A DNA stretch of 64,000 nucleotides from Bacillus sp. Xin1 (GCF_013314535.1 NZ_JABUAE010000001.1:434001-498000), one strand, 5' to 3'; numbered from the stretch's first letter, positions 1-9,170 are shown. A program made the numbers and translations. Notes: generated by a model from the sequence alone, not told the origin.

Positions 1-546
1 CCTGGTACAGCTACATCAACTGTTACAGGGGCGGGAACAGCTTTAATTAGTAAAGAACCGAGCGATATTAAAATAACAGCTGCCACCATTGGGAAAGTGC
101 AAGATTTAGGAATTACAAATCCTTTTGATATGGGATCGGCAATGGCGCCTGCAGCTGCTCATACGATTCAACAACATTTTGAAGATTTAGGGAGAAGTGC
201 AGCTGATTATGATCTTATTGTTACAGGTGATTTATCAGGTGTTGGAGCGCCAATTACGAAGCAGCTTTTACTTGAGGAAGGATATGATTTAGGGCATGTA
301 TATAATGATTGCGGATTAATGATTTATCACAAGGATCAAGAAGAGGTTTTTGCAGGTGGAAGTGGTTGCGGTTGTTCGGCAGTTGTAACATACGGACATT
401 TACTAGAAGAAATGAAAAAAGGAAACTTACAGCGTATTTTTGTAGTTGCAACAGGGGCATTGTTAAGCCCGATTATGATACAGCAAAAAGAAACGATTCC
501 AACAATTGCACATGGCGTTGTATTTGAAAGGGTAAAAGGAGTGTGA
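1..546 (+). CDS. spoVAD: Stage V sporulation protein AD, C-terminal part (partial at window start)
   Basis: The reading frame is open from the first base of the window and gives about 181 residues, so the N-terminal part of the roughly 340-residue protein lies outside. The visible part has the thiolase-like fold features of SpoVAD, including a GSAMAPAAA segment and a glycine/cysteine-rich GGSGCGCSA loop. In Bacillus SpoVAD is an inner-membrane-associated part of the SpoVA channel that moves Ca-dipicolinic acid into the forespore and out on germination; it binds DPA. It is followed 3 bases later by spoVAE and then spoVAEa and spoVAF, the normal operon order. Identification rests on sequence character plus operon context. 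Confidence 0.95.
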   Translation, partial: PGTATSTVTGAGTALISKEPSDIKITAATIGKVQDLGITNPFDMGSAMAPAAAHTIQQHFEDLGRSAADYDLIVTGDLSGVGAPITKQLLLEEGYDLGHVYNDCGLMIYHKDQEEVFAGGSGCGCSAVVTYGHLLEEMKKGNLQRIFVVATGALLSPIMIQQKETIPTIAHGVVFERVKGV

Positions 547-549
547 ATT

Positions 550-900
550 GTGGATTTTGTATACGCGTTTATTGTTGGGGGAGTTATTTGTGTGATAGGA
601 CAACTTTTATTGGATTTTGCTAAATTAACTCCTGCACATTTAATGGCCACTTTTGTAGTGATTGGAGCGATTTTAGATAGTTTTGGATTATATGATAAAC
701 TCATAAAATTTGCAGGGGCAGGTGCAACTGTTCCTATAATGAGTTTTGGGCATTCCCTTTTACATGGGGCATTAGAGGCAGCTGAAAAACATGGCTATTT
801 AGGAATAGGAATTGGTATGTTTAGTTTAACTTCCTCAGGTATTTCAGCAGCGATATTATTTGCGTTCTTTGTGGCACTTATATGTAAACCGAAAGGATAA
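550..900 (+). CDS. spoVAE: Stage V sporulation protein AE (SpoVAEb), membrane subunit
   Basis: This 116-residue, very hydrophobic protein has three or four predicted membrane helices and the conserved SpoVAC/SpoVAE-type stretch [10 protein letters not shown] near residue 75. It starts at GTG 550, with an AAAGGAG ribosome site overlapping the end of spoVAD, so the two are translationally close. In the family it is a membrane subunit of the dipicolinic acid channel in the spore inner membrane. The 116-residue length is normal. Neighbouring spoVAD and spoVAEa are in the same transcript. Expression would be forespore-specific (SigG), but the operon promoter is outside the window. Confidence 0.95.
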   Translation: MDFVYAFIVGGVICVIGQLLLDFAKLTPAHLMATFVVIGAILDSFGLYDKLIKFAGAGATVPIMSFGHSLLHGALEAAEKHGYLGIGIGMFSLTSSGISAAILFAFFVALICKPKG

Positions 901-905
901 AACAA

Positions 906-1484
906 ATGAGACGAAGGGTTATTTTGGTGACAGACGGAGATGAATATGCAAAGCGAACAATTGAGTTGTTAACAAAGGAATTGGGTGGCAGGTGTATTTC
1001 AGCCTCCCAAAGCAATCCCACTAAATTGACAGGAAAGAAGATTGTTGAGCTGATTATGCAAACGCCATATGACCCTGTATTTGTCATGTTTGATGATAGT
1101 GGATTTATTGGAGAAGGTTCAGGTGAAAAGGCATTAAAATATGTGGCGATGCATAAAAACATTGATGTTCTCGGTATTTTAGCCGTTGCGTCTAATACAC
1201 ATCATTGGGAGTGGGCCCGTGTAGATGTCAGTGTAGATCGAGAAGGCAGATTAACAGAATACGGCGTTGACAAATTTGGATTGCCCGATGGTGAAATTGG
1301 CAGGATTAATGGAGATACGATTTACTGTTTAGATGAATTAAATGTCCCTGTCATTGTTGGAATTGGTGATATTGGAAAAATGTGTGGAAATGATGAATGG
1401 GAACGAGGATCGCCCATTACAAAAAAAGCAATTCAATTAATTTTAGAAAGAAGTGGATTTTATGACGAAACAGAAGAACGTTAA
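906..1484 (+). CDS. spoVAEA: Stage V sporulation protein AEa (soluble SpoVAE subunit)
   Basis: This soluble protein of 192 residues begins [15 protein letters not shown] and carries the conserved TRIPLE block [23 protein letters not shown] and [15 protein letters not shown] typical of SpoVAEa. It has no signal peptide or membrane helix. Its start at ATG 906 follows a GAAAGGAT ribosome site overlapping the spoVAE stop. Its last codons overlap the start region of spoVAF. In B. subtilis the protein belongs to the SpoVA DPA channel complex, but its exact biochemical role is not known. Confidence 0.93.
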   Translation: MRRRVILVTDGDEYAKRTIELLTKELGGRCISASQSNPTKLTGKKIVELIMQTPYDPVFVMFDDSGFIGEGSGEKALKYVAMHKNIDVLGILAVASNTHHWEWARVDVSVDREGRLTEYGVDKFGLPDGEIGRINGDTIYCLDELNVPVIVGIGDIGKMCGNDEWERGSPITKKAIQLILERSGFYDETEER

Positions 1485-2934
1485 TATCCCGATTTCTTCT
1501 TTTTTAAGTGACAATGAAAATTATTTAAAACAAACAGTTGGACTCGGTGTTACATTTGATGTTGGAATTCGTAAATTTCAAATTCTAGATAAAGAAATCG
1601 GTGTATTATTTGTAAATGGATTGTGTGATACAAACTATATCATTCCAATTTTGGAAGAAGCAGTGGATACGAATGAGATAAGGGATTACGAAGGAGATAC
1701 AGTAAAGCTTTTAGAAAATCGATTTATTCATCAACAAGTAAGTAAAGTGAAAACGATGGATGATGTAATGACACAAGTTTTATCTGGCCTTATTATTATT
1801 TTTGTAGAAGGTGAAACGGAAGCTTTTGTAATTGATGTCCGTAGTTATCCAGGCCGAACACCAACAGAGCCAGATACAGAAAAAGTAGTACGCGGAGCGA
1901 GAGATGGCTTTGTAGAAAATATTGTTGTAAATACAGCACTAATAAGAAGGCGTATTCGTGATCCACGCTTACGAAATGAAATTATCCGGGTAGGGGATCG
2001 ATCGCAAACAGATATTTGCATTACATATGTTCAGGATGTCGCCAATCCAGATTTAGTAAAGATTATTAAGCAAGAACTAGAGAGTATTGAAGTAGATGGA
2101 ATTACAATGGCTGACAAAACAATCGAAGAATTTTTAGTAAAGCAGGGTTGTAACCCTTTTCCGCTTATTCGTTATACAGAAAGACCAGATGTAGCGGCAA
2201 ATCATTTATTAGAAGGGCACGTATTAGTTATTGTTGATACATCACCAAGCGTCATGATTACACCAACAACTTATTTTCATCATGTGCAGCACGCGGAAGA
2301 GTTTAGACAAAACCCAGCAGTTGGTACATTTTTACGATGGGTTCGTTTTATTGGTATTATATTTTCTTTGTTTTTATTACCATTTTGGCTCGTGTTTGTA
2401 TTTGATCCAACGTTGCTACCAGAGAAACTTGCTTTCATTGGCCCAAATAAAATGACTAATCTTCCTATTTTATTACAAATAATTCTGGCAGATATCGGAC
2501 TTGAATTTTTGCGAATGGCATCCATTCATACACCAACCCCGCTATCATCAGCTACCGGCTTAATTTCAGCGATTTTAATTGGGCAAATTGCCATTGATGT
2601 TGGATTATTTGTACCTGAAGTCATTTTATATACAGCAGTTTCAATGATTGGGATATATGCAACGCCAAGTTATGAATTGGGTTTAGGAAATAAATTAGCA
2701 AAGCTATTCGTTATTATCTTAACTGGTTTGTTCCACGAAATAGGATTTGTGATTGGAATGACAATGCTAATTTTATTTTTAACATCTATTAAAAGTTTAC
2801 AAACACCATATTTATGGCCGTTTTTACCATTTGATTGGGGCGCATTAACGAAAATTTTGGTACGTCCAACTATGTCCAGCTTAAAAGTACGTCCAAGCAT
2901 TGTCCATCCGCAAAATATACGTAGACAAAAGTAA
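1462..2934 (+). CDS. spoVAF: Stage V sporulation protein AF (GerA A-subunit family)
   Basis: This 490-residue protein belongs to the GerAA/SpoVAF family. It has a long soluble N-terminal part (to about residue 285) with the family blocks GETEAFVID and [14 protein letters not shown], then about five membrane helices in the C-terminal part. I prefer ATG 1462 because an AGAAAGAAG purine run lies about 7 bases upstream; an in-frame GTG at 1453 is the alternative. It overlaps spoVAEa by about 20 bases, which suggests translational coupling. The family forms part of the spore inner-membrane germination machinery and SpoVAF modulates germination in B. subtilis. A strong hairpin follows the stop, so it ends the operon. 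In B. subtilis lysA comes next, but here a HAD phosphatase does. Confidence 0.93.
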   Translation: MTKQKNVNIPISSFLSDNENYLKQTVGLGVTFDVGIRKFQILDKEIGVLFVNGLCDTNYIIPILEEAVDTNEIRDYEGDTVKLLENRFIHQQVSKVKTMDDVMTQVLSGLIIIFVEGETEAFVIDVRSYPGRTPTEPDTEKVVRGARDGFVENIVVNTALIRRRIRDPRLRNEIIRVGDRSQTDICITYVQDVANPDLVKIIKQELESIEVDGITMADKTIEEFLVKQGCNPFPLIRYTERPDVAANHLLEGHVLVIVDTSPSVMITPTTYFHHVQHAEEFRQNPAVGTFLRWVRFIGIIFSLFLLPFWLVFVFDPTLLPEKLAFIGPNKMTNLPILLQIILADIGLEFLRMASIHTPTPLSSATGLISAILIGQIAIDVGLFVPEVILYTAVSMIGIYATPSYELGLGNKLAKLFVIILTGLFHEIGFVIGMTMLILFLTSIKSLQTPYLWPFLPFDWGALTKILVRPTMSSLKVRPSIVHPQNIRRQK

Positions 2935-2963
2935 GCAGGGGTATACTCCTGCTTACTTTTTTA
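2927..2963 (+). terminator. Terminator of the spoVA operon
   Basis: The arms AAGTAAGCAGG and CCTGCTTACTT flank a short loop and are followed by a T-run. The structure begins at the stop codon of spoVAF. Confidence 0.9.
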
Positions 2964-3048
2964 TTATAAATTTATCGTTTTTTAACAAAAACACAACATT
3001 TTTTTCGTACACTTAGAGTAGACATTGTGTATGAAAGGGGAAGAGAGC

Positions 3049-3834
3049 ATGATCAAATTATTTGTAAGTGATTTAGATGATACACTTGTTTATAATGTGA
3101 GTCATATTCATAAGGAAGATGAAAAAGCACTTTGTTGGTTAGCAGAAAAAGGGACAAATATTTGCTTTGCTTCTGGCCGTTTTACACATAGGATTCACGA
3201 TGCAGTTAAAGGGTTCACATTTCCATATTATACAACTGGTTTAAATGGAGCTACGATGCTATTACCAAATGGGCAAATATTTCATGAATCGAAATTTAAC
3301 GATGGAGTTGCCCGGGAAATATATCGATATATACATGAAAAAAGACTAGCTGATATTGTGTGTGCAAAAGAGCAGAGATATACAAAAAAGAAAAATGAAC
3401 ATCATTACGTTTTTGAAGAATATATGGGTGTGCATATTGCTGAAATCGAAACATTAGAAGAAGAGTTTGGTAAGACTGTTCATCCAGCAAAGTTGTTTGT
3501 ATATGGAGATGCAGAAAAGATTGTAACATTAGATCGAGAATTAAGAGAAACGTTTCATGAGCAAGCTGAAATTTTTATTTCTGGAAAAGGTTATGTGGAT
3601 ATTATGCCAGTAGGAGTTAGTAAAGGAAGTGCTTTAAAACGTTTAATGGAGCATTTGAAAATTGAAGCGCACGAAGTAGCATGTATCGGGGATTCTTTTA
3701 ATGATATCTCGATGTTTTCAGTAACACCACATTCGTTTACTCTTCATCATGCACATCCTTATGTAAAGGAAAAGGCATGTCACGTTGTTCGCTCAGTAGA
3801 GGAAGCTGTTATGAAATTGCCTTTGCTTATATAA
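3049..3834 (+). CDS. Cof-type HAD-superfamily phosphatase
   Basis: This 261-residue protein has the HAD nucleophile motif VSDLDDTLV near the N terminus, FASGR (motif II), a SKGSALKRLM segment with the motif III lysine, and CIGDSFNDISMF (motif IV). The central part is a type IIB cap, so it belongs to the Cof/YkrA group, which dephosphorylates sugar phosphates and similar small substrates. I chose ATG 3049 because GAAAGGGGAAG lies directly upstream; an upstream in-frame TTG at 3025 has no good ribosome site. The physiological substrate cannot be told from sequence. A related but distinct paralogue lies at 13078-13896. Confidence 0.88.
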   Translation: MIKLFVSDLDDTLVYNVSHIHKEDEKALCWLAEKGTNICFASGRFTHRIHDAVKGFTFPYYTTGLNGATMLLPNGQIFHESKFNDGVAREIYRYIHEKRLADIVCAKEQRYTKKKNEHHYVFEEYMGVHIAEIETLEEEFGKTVHPAKLFVYGDAEKIVTLDRELRETFHEQAEIFISGKGYVDIMPVGVSKGSALKRLMEHLKIEAHEVACIGDSFNDISMFSVTPHSFTLHHAHPYVKEKACHVVRSVEEAVMKLPLLI

Positions 3835-3839
3835 TATAT

Positions 3840-4004
3840 AAATCTATTTTGATTTTTTAACATATAAGTTGCTGTTACGGAGAACAAAAGGTGTTTTTCC
3901 CTCTGTATTCACAAGGCATGGTGCTAAAAAAGGCCCTGACCGCTCTATGCAGAGGCGGATAATCTCTCCCGCCTAAAAAGCAGAGGGTGTATCTGATTTT
4001 TAAA
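3840..4004 (+). repeat. Dispersed repeat family B, copy 1 (tandem with copy 2)
   Basis: It begins with AAATCTATTTTGA and contains the family core GGCATGGTGCTAAAAAAGG followed by CTGACCGCTCTATGCAG. Six further copies are in this window (4006, 5925, 34044, 39758, 41008 and 56692). In this copy the conserved peptide frame is broken by a one-base loss after GACCGCT. It lies in the gap between the phosphatase gene and the convergent ypuA gene. It may correspond to one of the B. cereus group bcr repeat families, but I cannot assign a number. Confidence 0.75.
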
Positions 4005-4005
4005 A

Positions 4006-4195
4006 TTCACTTTGATTTTCAAGCGTATTATTCACGGCTATGAAAACAAAAAGAAATGTCCACTCATTACCTCTTTTTGTTTTTCCATGGAATGGTGCTA
4101 AAAAAGGCCCTGATCGCTACTATGCGTGGCTGGGTGCACTCTCCCATCTAAAAAGCAGAGGGTTTATCTCATTTTTTAATTCGGATGTATAAAGA
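4006..4195 (+). repeat. Dispersed repeat family B, copy 2 (tandem with copy 1)
   Basis: This is a direct repeat of copy 1, with the core GGAATGGTGCTAAAAAAGG and CTGATCGCTACTATGCGTGG, ending near TTAATTCGGATGTA. The frame through the core is open and reads WNGAKKGPDRYYAWLGALS followed by HLKSRGF. With copy 1 it fills the 388-base gap between the phosphatase and ypuA genes; I see no other gene there. Confidence 0.75.
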
Positions 4196-4225
4196 AAAAG
4201 CTCGTCAATGACGAGCTCTTTCTTA
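4191..4225 (-). terminator. Terminator of ypuA
   Basis: The perfect arms AGCTCGTC and GACGAGCT with a 3-base loop, followed on the minus strand by TTTTTCTTT, lie directly after the ypuA stop. Confidence 0.85.
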
Positions 4226-5089
4226 CTTAAATAAGGATTTAATAAAATCAATAATACTAGAGAAGAAATCTTTTACTTTATCTAGGAATCCTTGTCCTTC
4301 TTCAGATCCTAAGAAGGCTGAAACATGTTCTTTTGCTTTATTTAATTGGCTACCAACTTGGTTCCAGTCAATATTTAAATTTTTCATTTTATCAAATAAT
4401 GAAACTAAACTATCTAATTGCTCATCTGTTAGTGTAATACCAAGTTGCTCAGCAATCTTTTTAATTAGCTCACGTAAATCCTCTGTTGTTTTTGGTTGTT
4501 CCTTAGCAATCTCTTCTTTTACTTTTGCAACAAGTTGAACAGCTTTTTCTTCACCAATTTGGTCACCGAGCTTGGCTGTTTGTACCATTTCTTCATTGGC
4601 TACTTTCTTTACTTCTTCAGGAATTTCTTTTTTCGATGTCGTTTCGTAAGCTTTCATTAGTCCTGTTAAAGCAGCTGTTCCTGATACTTTAAAGGGTGCT
4701 GTGATTTGAATTTCTGCATCTTTTACACCCGCTGTAATGAGTGCGTTTGTATACATTGCATCTGTTACCCAATTAATGTTTTTCGCTCGCACAATAAGAC
4801 CTGATCCTGGTTTTGTATACGTAATCATAGAAGAGGAAATCGCTCTCGTACCAATTTGTGCTTTTGGTACAATCCCCTCTAAAAATTTATGTTCTTCCGC
4901 ATTAGAAACAGTAATAATTTGCGCATCTTTTGGCGCTTTCATTTCTTTTAAAAGATCTTGTTTTTGTTGTTCAGATAAATTTTCTCCTAATGTAACGATT
5001 GATTCTCCCTCAATCACGTCTGCAAATGAAGCTGCTGGAATCATAAATACTGTAACAGCTAGTAGCAGAGCTAATAGTTTCGTTCTCAC
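4223..5089 (-). CDS. ypuA: YpuA-like secreted protein, DUF1002 family
   Basis: This 288-residue protein has a clear Sec signal peptide (residues 1-23, ending SFADVIEG) and then the DUF1002 core. The blocks AQIGTRAISSSMIT, TAGVKDAEIQITAPF and VSGTAALTGLMKAYE match B. subtilis YpuA as I know it, and the C-terminal amphipathic segment LDKVKDFFSSIIDFIKSLF is also shared. Length is essentially the same as YpuA. The gene sits next to ppiB as in B. subtilis but is transcribed divergently. The biochemical function is unknown; export to the cell envelope or medium is inferred from the signal peptide. Confidence 0.9.
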   Translation of the reverse strand: MRTKLLALLLAVTVFMIPAASFADVIEGESIVTLGENLSEQQKQDLLKEMKAPKDAQIITVSNAEEHKFLEGIVPKAQIGTRAISSSMITYTKPGSGLIVRAKNINWVTDAMYTNALITAGVKDAEIQITAPFKVSGTAALTGLMKAYETTSKKEIPEEVKKVANEEMVQTAKLGDQIGEEKAVQLVAKVKEEIAKEQPKTTEDLRELIKKIAEQLGITLTDEQLDSLVSLFDKMKNLNIDWNQVGSQLNKAKEHVSAFLGSEEGQGFLDKVKDFFSSIIDFIKSLFK

Positions 5090-5276
5090 GAAAAATCGCT
5101 CCCTTTCTCTTTCTGGAATTTTCGGGCAACACAGTTATTATAGTATATTTTTCTGATTTGTCATCTGTCTTCTTCTTAATTTCAAAAAAGAAGTATACAG
5201 ATTGTCGGATTCTTTTTGTTTCTGGACGCGAATATGGTAATATAGTGCTGAGATAGTTGAAAGGAGAAATATACGT

Positions 5277-5714
5277 ATGAAAACTTTAGGATACATATTA
5301 ATGGAGAATGGTGAAAAAATCGAATTAGAATTTTTCCCAGAAGAAGCACCCAAAACAGTTGAAAACTTTAAAAAATTAGCTGACCAAGGATTTTATAATG
5401 GTGTTACATTCCACCGCGTTATTCCTGGTTTCGTAAGTCAAGGCGGAGATCCAACAGGAACAGGTGCAGGCGGTCCTGGTTACTCTATTCCATGTGAAAC
5501 TGATGGGAATCCTCATAGACATGTAGTTGGATCACTTTCTATGGCACATGCTGGCCGTAATACAGGTGGTAGCCAATTTTTTATCGTTCATGAACCACAA
5601 CCACATTTAGATGGTGTGCATACTGTATTTGGTAAAGCGACAAGCGGTATTGAAACAGTATTAAATATGCGTCAAGGCGATGTAATGAAAGAAGTTAAAG
5701 TTTGGGAAGAGTAA
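5277..5714 (+). CDS. ppiB: Peptidyl-prolyl cis-trans isomerase, cyclophilin type
   Basis: This 145-residue cyclophilin has the family blocks [17 protein letters not shown] (catalytic Arg of FHRV), [14 protein letters not shown] and [11 protein letters not shown]. It lacks a signal peptide, so it acts in the cytoplasm and speeds proline isomerisation during protein folding. The start at ATG 5277 follows GAAAGGAG. A single-gene unit is likely: a promoter-like TAATAT lies about 40 bases upstream and a strong hairpin follows. The adjacency to ypuA is conserved with B. subtilis. Confidence 0.97.
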   Translation: MKTLGYILMENGEKIELEFFPEEAPKTVENFKKLADQGFYNGVTFHRVIPGFVSQGGDPTGTGAGGPGYSIPCETDGNPHRHVVGSLSMAHAGRNTGGSQFFIVHEPQPHLDGVHTVFGKATSGIETVLNMRQGDVMKEVKVWEE

Positions 5715-5720
5715 GTGAAA

Positions 5721-5747
5721 GAGAGAGCAAATTAGCTCTCTTTTTTT
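5721..5747 (+). terminator. Terminator of ppiB
   Basis: The arms AGAGAGC and GCTCTCT with a 6-base loop are followed by seven T residues. Confidence 0.9.
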
Positions 5748-5924
5748 GTACTTATTCTTGCTATGATCAGTTTAAGATAATTCTTTTACAATCAATATGA
5801 AAAGGGAAGAGCAGTTTTTTATGCTATAAAGAGGAATTGATGATAGTTGTACAGTAAATGATAATGTAGAGAATAAAGTTATTATACGAAGAACTAGTTT
5901 TTGTAAACACACATAGGATATAGT

Positions 5925-6112
5925 GAAATTTTTTATAGGTGTTATCATTGAATTGTATTCAATTTTTATGCTTTGTTTAATTTGGCATGGGGCAGGAAAA
6001 GGGTTTGAACATTTCTATGCATGGATGAATGCTCTCCTCATGCATAATAGGAAAAGTTTTATGTCGATTTTTAAATTTATCCTGCTATTTGTGGGAGTGA
6101 AAAAACACTGAT
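5925..6112 (+). repeat. Dispersed repeat family B, copy 3
   Basis: This copy carries the core GGCATGGGGCAGGAAAAGG followed by a diverged TTTCTATGCATGGATG. The frame through it is open for about 60 codons and includes WHGAGKGFEHFYAWM. I do not call it a gene because there is no convincing ribosome site and other copies are broken in frame. It lies in the 536-base gap between ppiB and ribT, the place where ribDEAH stands in B. subtilis. I see nothing else in that gap, in particular no FMN riboswitch motif. Confidence 0.65.
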
Positions 6113-6283
6113 TAAAGTTTCGTTTTACATGTAGTTGACTTTCCTAAACTCTCTTTGTATGATTATCAAGTTGTTTTGACAGCCCTTCTCACTATAGTGA
6201 AAATATTGTAGAATGGATATGATGTAGAAATAGTGGTAGAGGGGATACATGGTTTGTAACTTTTGTAAGAAGGGATAAGGTTT

Positions 6284-6649
6284 ATGTTAATTCGTTTTAA
6301 AAAAAGTTATGAAAAGATTGCAATGGGACTTCTTTCTTTTATGCCGACTGAAAAAAATGTGAAAACTTTACAATTAACAATGAAAGAGTATGATAAAAAC
6401 GATAGTTGGCAACTGTATTTGTGGAAACAAAATGATGATTTTGTGGGGATAGTTGGAATTATCAATGAAGAAAATGTAATAGAGATTCAACATCTTAGTG
6501 TGAATCCATCTCATCGTCACATGGGAATTGGTACGAAGATGGTACAAGAATTAAAAAATAAGTTTCAAGGTGTTACGGTTTGTGGCAATGAACAAACTAC
6601 TAGTTTTTGCGAAAAGTGTAAGGAAGTTGAACAAAATATACATTCATAA
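6284..6649 (+). CDS. ribT: RibT-like GNAT N-acetyltransferase
   Basis: This 121-residue GNAT-fold protein begins LIRFKKSYEKIAMGLLSFMP, close to B. subtilis RibT, and has the acetyl-CoA loop NPSHRHMGIGTKM in the middle. RibT is the last gene of the B. subtilis riboflavin operon and its substrate is not established. The ribDEAH genes are absent from this window, so ribT stands alone behind a 536-base gap. The start at ATG 6284 has AGAAGGG upstream. It is convergent with ypuF and shares a bidirectional hairpin with it. Confidence 0.88.
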   Translation: MLIRFKKSYEKIAMGLLSFMPTEKNVKTLQLTMKEYDKNDSWQLYLWKQNDDFVGIVGIINEENVIEIQHLSVNPSHRHMGIGTKMVQELKNKFQGVTVCGNEQTTSFCEKCKEVEQNIHS

Positions 6650-6690
6650 AAGCAGAGATAAGAACAATGTCATCTCTGCTTTCTCTTTTT
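6649..6690 (+). terminator. Bidirectional terminator between ribT and ypuF
   Basis: The arms AAAGCAGAGAT and ATCTCTGCTTT lie across the two convergent stop codons, with a T-rich tract on the plus strand. The ypuF stop and last codons lie in the structure. Confidence 0.8.
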
Positions 6691-7188
6691 TAGTTGTTCG
6701 TTTCGTTCGGCAATTACATCATTTCTGTTACGTAATTTATGTTTATGGACAATGTACTCAGTAGGTAGCGAATGAGCATTTTTCCAGGGAAGCATTTTTT
6801 CTGTACACAATTGCAAGCATGTATTTTCCAAGGAAGAGTCTGAAAAGGGTAAAAATATAGGTGTAAAAGGTTCTTTCTTTTGAATAGACTGTAATTGTTT
6901 TTGCAAAATAGTTAAAAGTGTTGGGTGATCAAGACCTAATTCATGCACTTGTTTACTTTCTTCTTTTAAAATAGCAATGGCGCTTGTCATCATTCGTATG
7001 GAACCATTCCAATTCGAGCGTCTGTGATGATATAAAGAAACTGCTATTTGAATAAAACCAACCCAGTAGTTGTCACGTTCTCCTCGTGGTTTTAATTTCC
7101 AATATTCTTCTAGTACTTCGTGACATTCAAAGTAATCATAATCTCCATGAAAATGAATTAAAAACTGTATGTATGCAGTAGGATACAT
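6670..7188 (-). CDS. ypuF: DUF309 family protein YpuF
   Basis: This 172-residue protein belongs to the DUF309 family. It has the typical blocks FECHEVLEEYWK and YWVGFIQIAVSLYHHRRSN. It is soluble, mostly helical and has no signal peptide. In B. subtilis ypuF also lies between ribT and scpA, so position supports the name. The function is unknown. The gene points away from scpA and towards ribT. Confidence 0.88.
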   Translation of the reverse strand: MYPTAYIQFLIHFHGDYDYFECHEVLEEYWKLKPRGERDNYWVGFIQIAVSLYHHRRSNWNGSIRMMTSAIAILKEESKQVHELGLDHPTLLTILQKQLQSIQKKEPFTPIFLPFSDSSLENTCLQLCTEKMLPWKNAHSLPTEYIVHKHKLRNRNDVIAERNEQLKKRKQR

Positions 7189-7292
7189 TTTTTCTCTCCT
7201 ATCTAAACGGTCTTACGTACAGTGTATCATGAAGCGTAACTATAATGTGAGTAGGGGGAGAGTTCTAAAGCCTTTATTTTTTAGGGCTGTGA

Positions 7293-7353
7293 GTTAAAAT
7301 GAACCTTTAATTATAGTGGGGGAGGGCTTACTGCCCGCAAATAGTGGAATAAA
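7293..7353 (-). repeat. Internally deleted bcr1-like repeat
   Basis: On the minus strand it begins TTTATTCCACTATTTGCGGG and CAGTAAG, matching the 5' end of the complete copy at 26025-26179. It then jumps to CCCCCACTATAATTAAAGG, matching the 3' end. About 95 internal bases are missing. Confidence 0.65.
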
Positions 7354-7392
7354 TAATAAACGACTAGAGAATCTCTAGCCGTTTATTATATT
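7354..7392 (-). terminator. Terminator of the small YjcZ-type gene
   Basis: The near-perfect arms AATAAACGGCTAGAGA and TCTCTAGTCGTTTATT (minus strand) lie 6 bases after the stop of the 31-codon gene. Confidence 0.75.
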
Positions 7393-7397
7393 TTACA

Positions 7398-7493
7398 TTA
7401 GCAGAAGCAAGCCGCGCCCACAATAATTAATAAGATAAAGAGCACAACAAGTAAAGCGAAACCGCCGTTAAAACCACAATCAACATGGCCCAT
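7398..7493 (-). CDS. YjcZ family sporulation protein (31 residues)
   Basis: This very small protein has the YjcZ/YczN family layout: a short glycine-rich head (MGHVDCGFNGGF), one membrane helix (ALLVVLFILLIIVG) and a tiny Cys-containing tail. The ribosome site GGAGG lies about 9 bases before the ATG and a hairpin follows the stop, so it is a complete single gene. Members of this family are abundant in spores of Bacillus and are made during sporulation. Its role is not known. Confidence 0.85.
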   Translation of the reverse strand: MGHVDCGFNGGFALLVVLFILLIIVGAACFC

Positions 7494-7661
7494 AGTTTTT
7501 AACCTCCTACATTGAACTTACTACACTTTTATCATATGAAGGGGTGGGCATTGTTGCATGGGCAAATGTCTATTTTCAAGTAAATTTCTTAAAAAGGTTG
7601 GATAGAACATAAGTATGCTCTATACTTATGTTGTTATAGAAAAAATGTGGTGGGATGCTTT

Positions 7662-8399
7662 GTGCAATATAATTTTAAAGTAGAGGCTTTTGAAGGGCCT
7701 TTAGATCTATTGTTACATTTAATCCATCGTTATGAAATTGATATATATAATATTCCTGTAGCGGAAATTACAGAGCAATATTTATCTTATATTCATACGA
7801 TGAAAGACTTGCAACTGGATGTTGCGAGTGAGTATTTGGTAATGGCTGCAACGCTATTGCAAATTAAAAGTAAAATGCTGTTACCGAAACAGGAGGAAGA
7901 TGTACCTGATAATGGTGAAGACTTTATAGATGATCCCCGTCAAGAGTTGATGGAGCGGTTAATTGAATATAAAAAATATAAACAAGTTGCTACTGAATTA
8001 AAAGAGAGAGAACAAGAAAGAGCGCAACTTTATACACGTCCACCAATCGATTTTGCATCGTTTCAGCAAGAAGAGGAGACAAGCTTACCTCTAGATGTCA
8101 CACTGTATGATATGTTAGCAGCATTTCAAAAACTTATGCGTCGAAAAAAATCAAAGCGTCCAGTAACAACGCGAATTACTCGTCAAGAAATACCGATTGA
8201 ACAACGTATGAGTAATATTTTACAGCAATTAGAAACAGCGGAAGGACGTCAAAGTTTTTATGATTTATTTGTTGATGAAGAGCGTGAAGTAATGGTAGTA
8301 ACGTTTTTAGCCGTGCTCGAACTTATGAAAAATCAACAAATTATTATTGAGCAAGAACACAATTTTGATGAAATCTTTTTGATTCGTTCTAAAGCGTAG
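7662..8399 (+). CDS. scpA: Segregation and condensation protein A
   Basis: This 245-residue kleisin of the bacterial SMC condensin has [17 protein letters not shown] at the N terminus and [20 protein letters not shown] further on, then the C-terminal winged helix with [11 protein letters not shown] and [12 protein letters not shown] chose GTG 7662 because the protein then begins [11 protein letters not shown] like B. subtilis ScpA and GGTGGG lies about 7 bases upstream; an in-frame GTG at 7647 would add five residues. ScpA bridges the SMC heads and binds ScpB in chromosome segregation. scpB follows after an unusually long gap of 192 bases. Confidence 0.95.
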   Translation: MQYNFKVEAFEGPLDLLLHLIHRYEIDIYNIPVAEITEQYLSYIHTMKDLQLDVASEYLVMAATLLQIKSKMLLPKQEEDVPDNGEDFIDDPRQELMERLIEYKKYKQVATELKEREQERAQLYTRPPIDFASFQQEEETSLPLDVTLYDMLAAFQKLMRRKKSKRPVTTRITRQEIPIEQRMSNILQQLETAEGRQSFYDLFVDEEREVMVVTFLAVLELMKNQQIIIEQEHNFDEIFLIRSKA

Positions 8400-8591
8400 T
8401 AAAACTCTAATTTCAAGAGTGTGAGGGAAGTTAACAGTAAGTCATAATTAGTGGAGATAATTCTCGCTAATTATAGTTTTACATGATCTGGTTTGGAACA
8501 ATAGAAGGAATGTTGGACCGAGCGCAATATACTGTGATTCGGTCTTTGTCATGGATATTTTTGCACGGAAAGATATGAGAAAGGAGATTGT

Positions 8592-9170
8592 ATGTTGGAT
8601 AGAAAAGAACAGATGGCAATAATTGAGGGGCTTTTATTCGTTGCGGGTGATGAAGGGATTTATCCGGAACAAATTGCAAAAGTACTTGAAATTGAAGTGA
8701 AAGATGTAATTCAGCTTATCGAAGAAATGCAAAAGGAATGCCAAGGGATGCAGCGAGGATTGCAAATTGTGCAATTTGCAAAAGTGTATCGCCTTGCTAC
8801 AAAAAAAGAACATGCATCTTATTATCAAAAATTAATGGATACGCCAACAACAGCATCTCTTTCCCAGGCTGCTCTTGAAACATTGGCGATTGTTGCCTAT
8901 CGTCAGCCAATTACAAGAACTGAAATGGAAGAGATTCGAGGTGTGAAAACGGACAGGGCATTGCAAACATTGGTATCGCACTTGCTTATAAAAGAAACGG
9001 GCCGAGCAGAAGGTCCAGGGCGCCCTATTTTATATGGTACGACTAAAGAGTTCTTAGATACGTTTGGACTTCAAACATTAGAGGATTTACCAACCCTTTC
9101 TGAAGAAAGTGAACAAATGAATGAAGCAGACTTATTCTTTGGTTCTTTGCAAGAACTATCAAAAGCGTAG
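8592..9170 (+). CDS. scpB: Segregation and condensation protein B
   Basis: This 192-residue protein has the two winged-helix domains of ScpB. The conserved segment [19 protein letters not shown] is followed by [17 protein letters not shown] and [15 protein letters not shown]. It works as a dimer with ScpA and SMC in condensing and separating the chromosome. The ATG at 8592 follows AAAGGAG. A terminator follows the stop. The 192-base spacer from scpA contains small inverted repeats (around 8445-8475 and 8516-8546) but no gene that I can support. Confidence 0.95.
   Translation: MLDRKEQMAIIEGLLFVAGDEGIYPEQIAKVLEIEVKDVIQLIEEMQKECQGMQRGLQIVQFAKVYRLATKKEHASYYQKLMDTPTTASLSQAALETLAIVAYRQPITRTEMEEIRGVKTDRALQTLVSHLLIKETGRAEGPGRPILYGTTKEFLDTFGLQTLEDLPTLSEESEQMNEADLFFGSLQELSKA

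Noticed and set aside
5923-6111. Open frame of 62 codons inside repeat copy 3
   Set aside because: It has no convincing ribosome site and is part of the dispersed repeat; other copies are frameshifted. I describe it as repeat content rather than as a gene.
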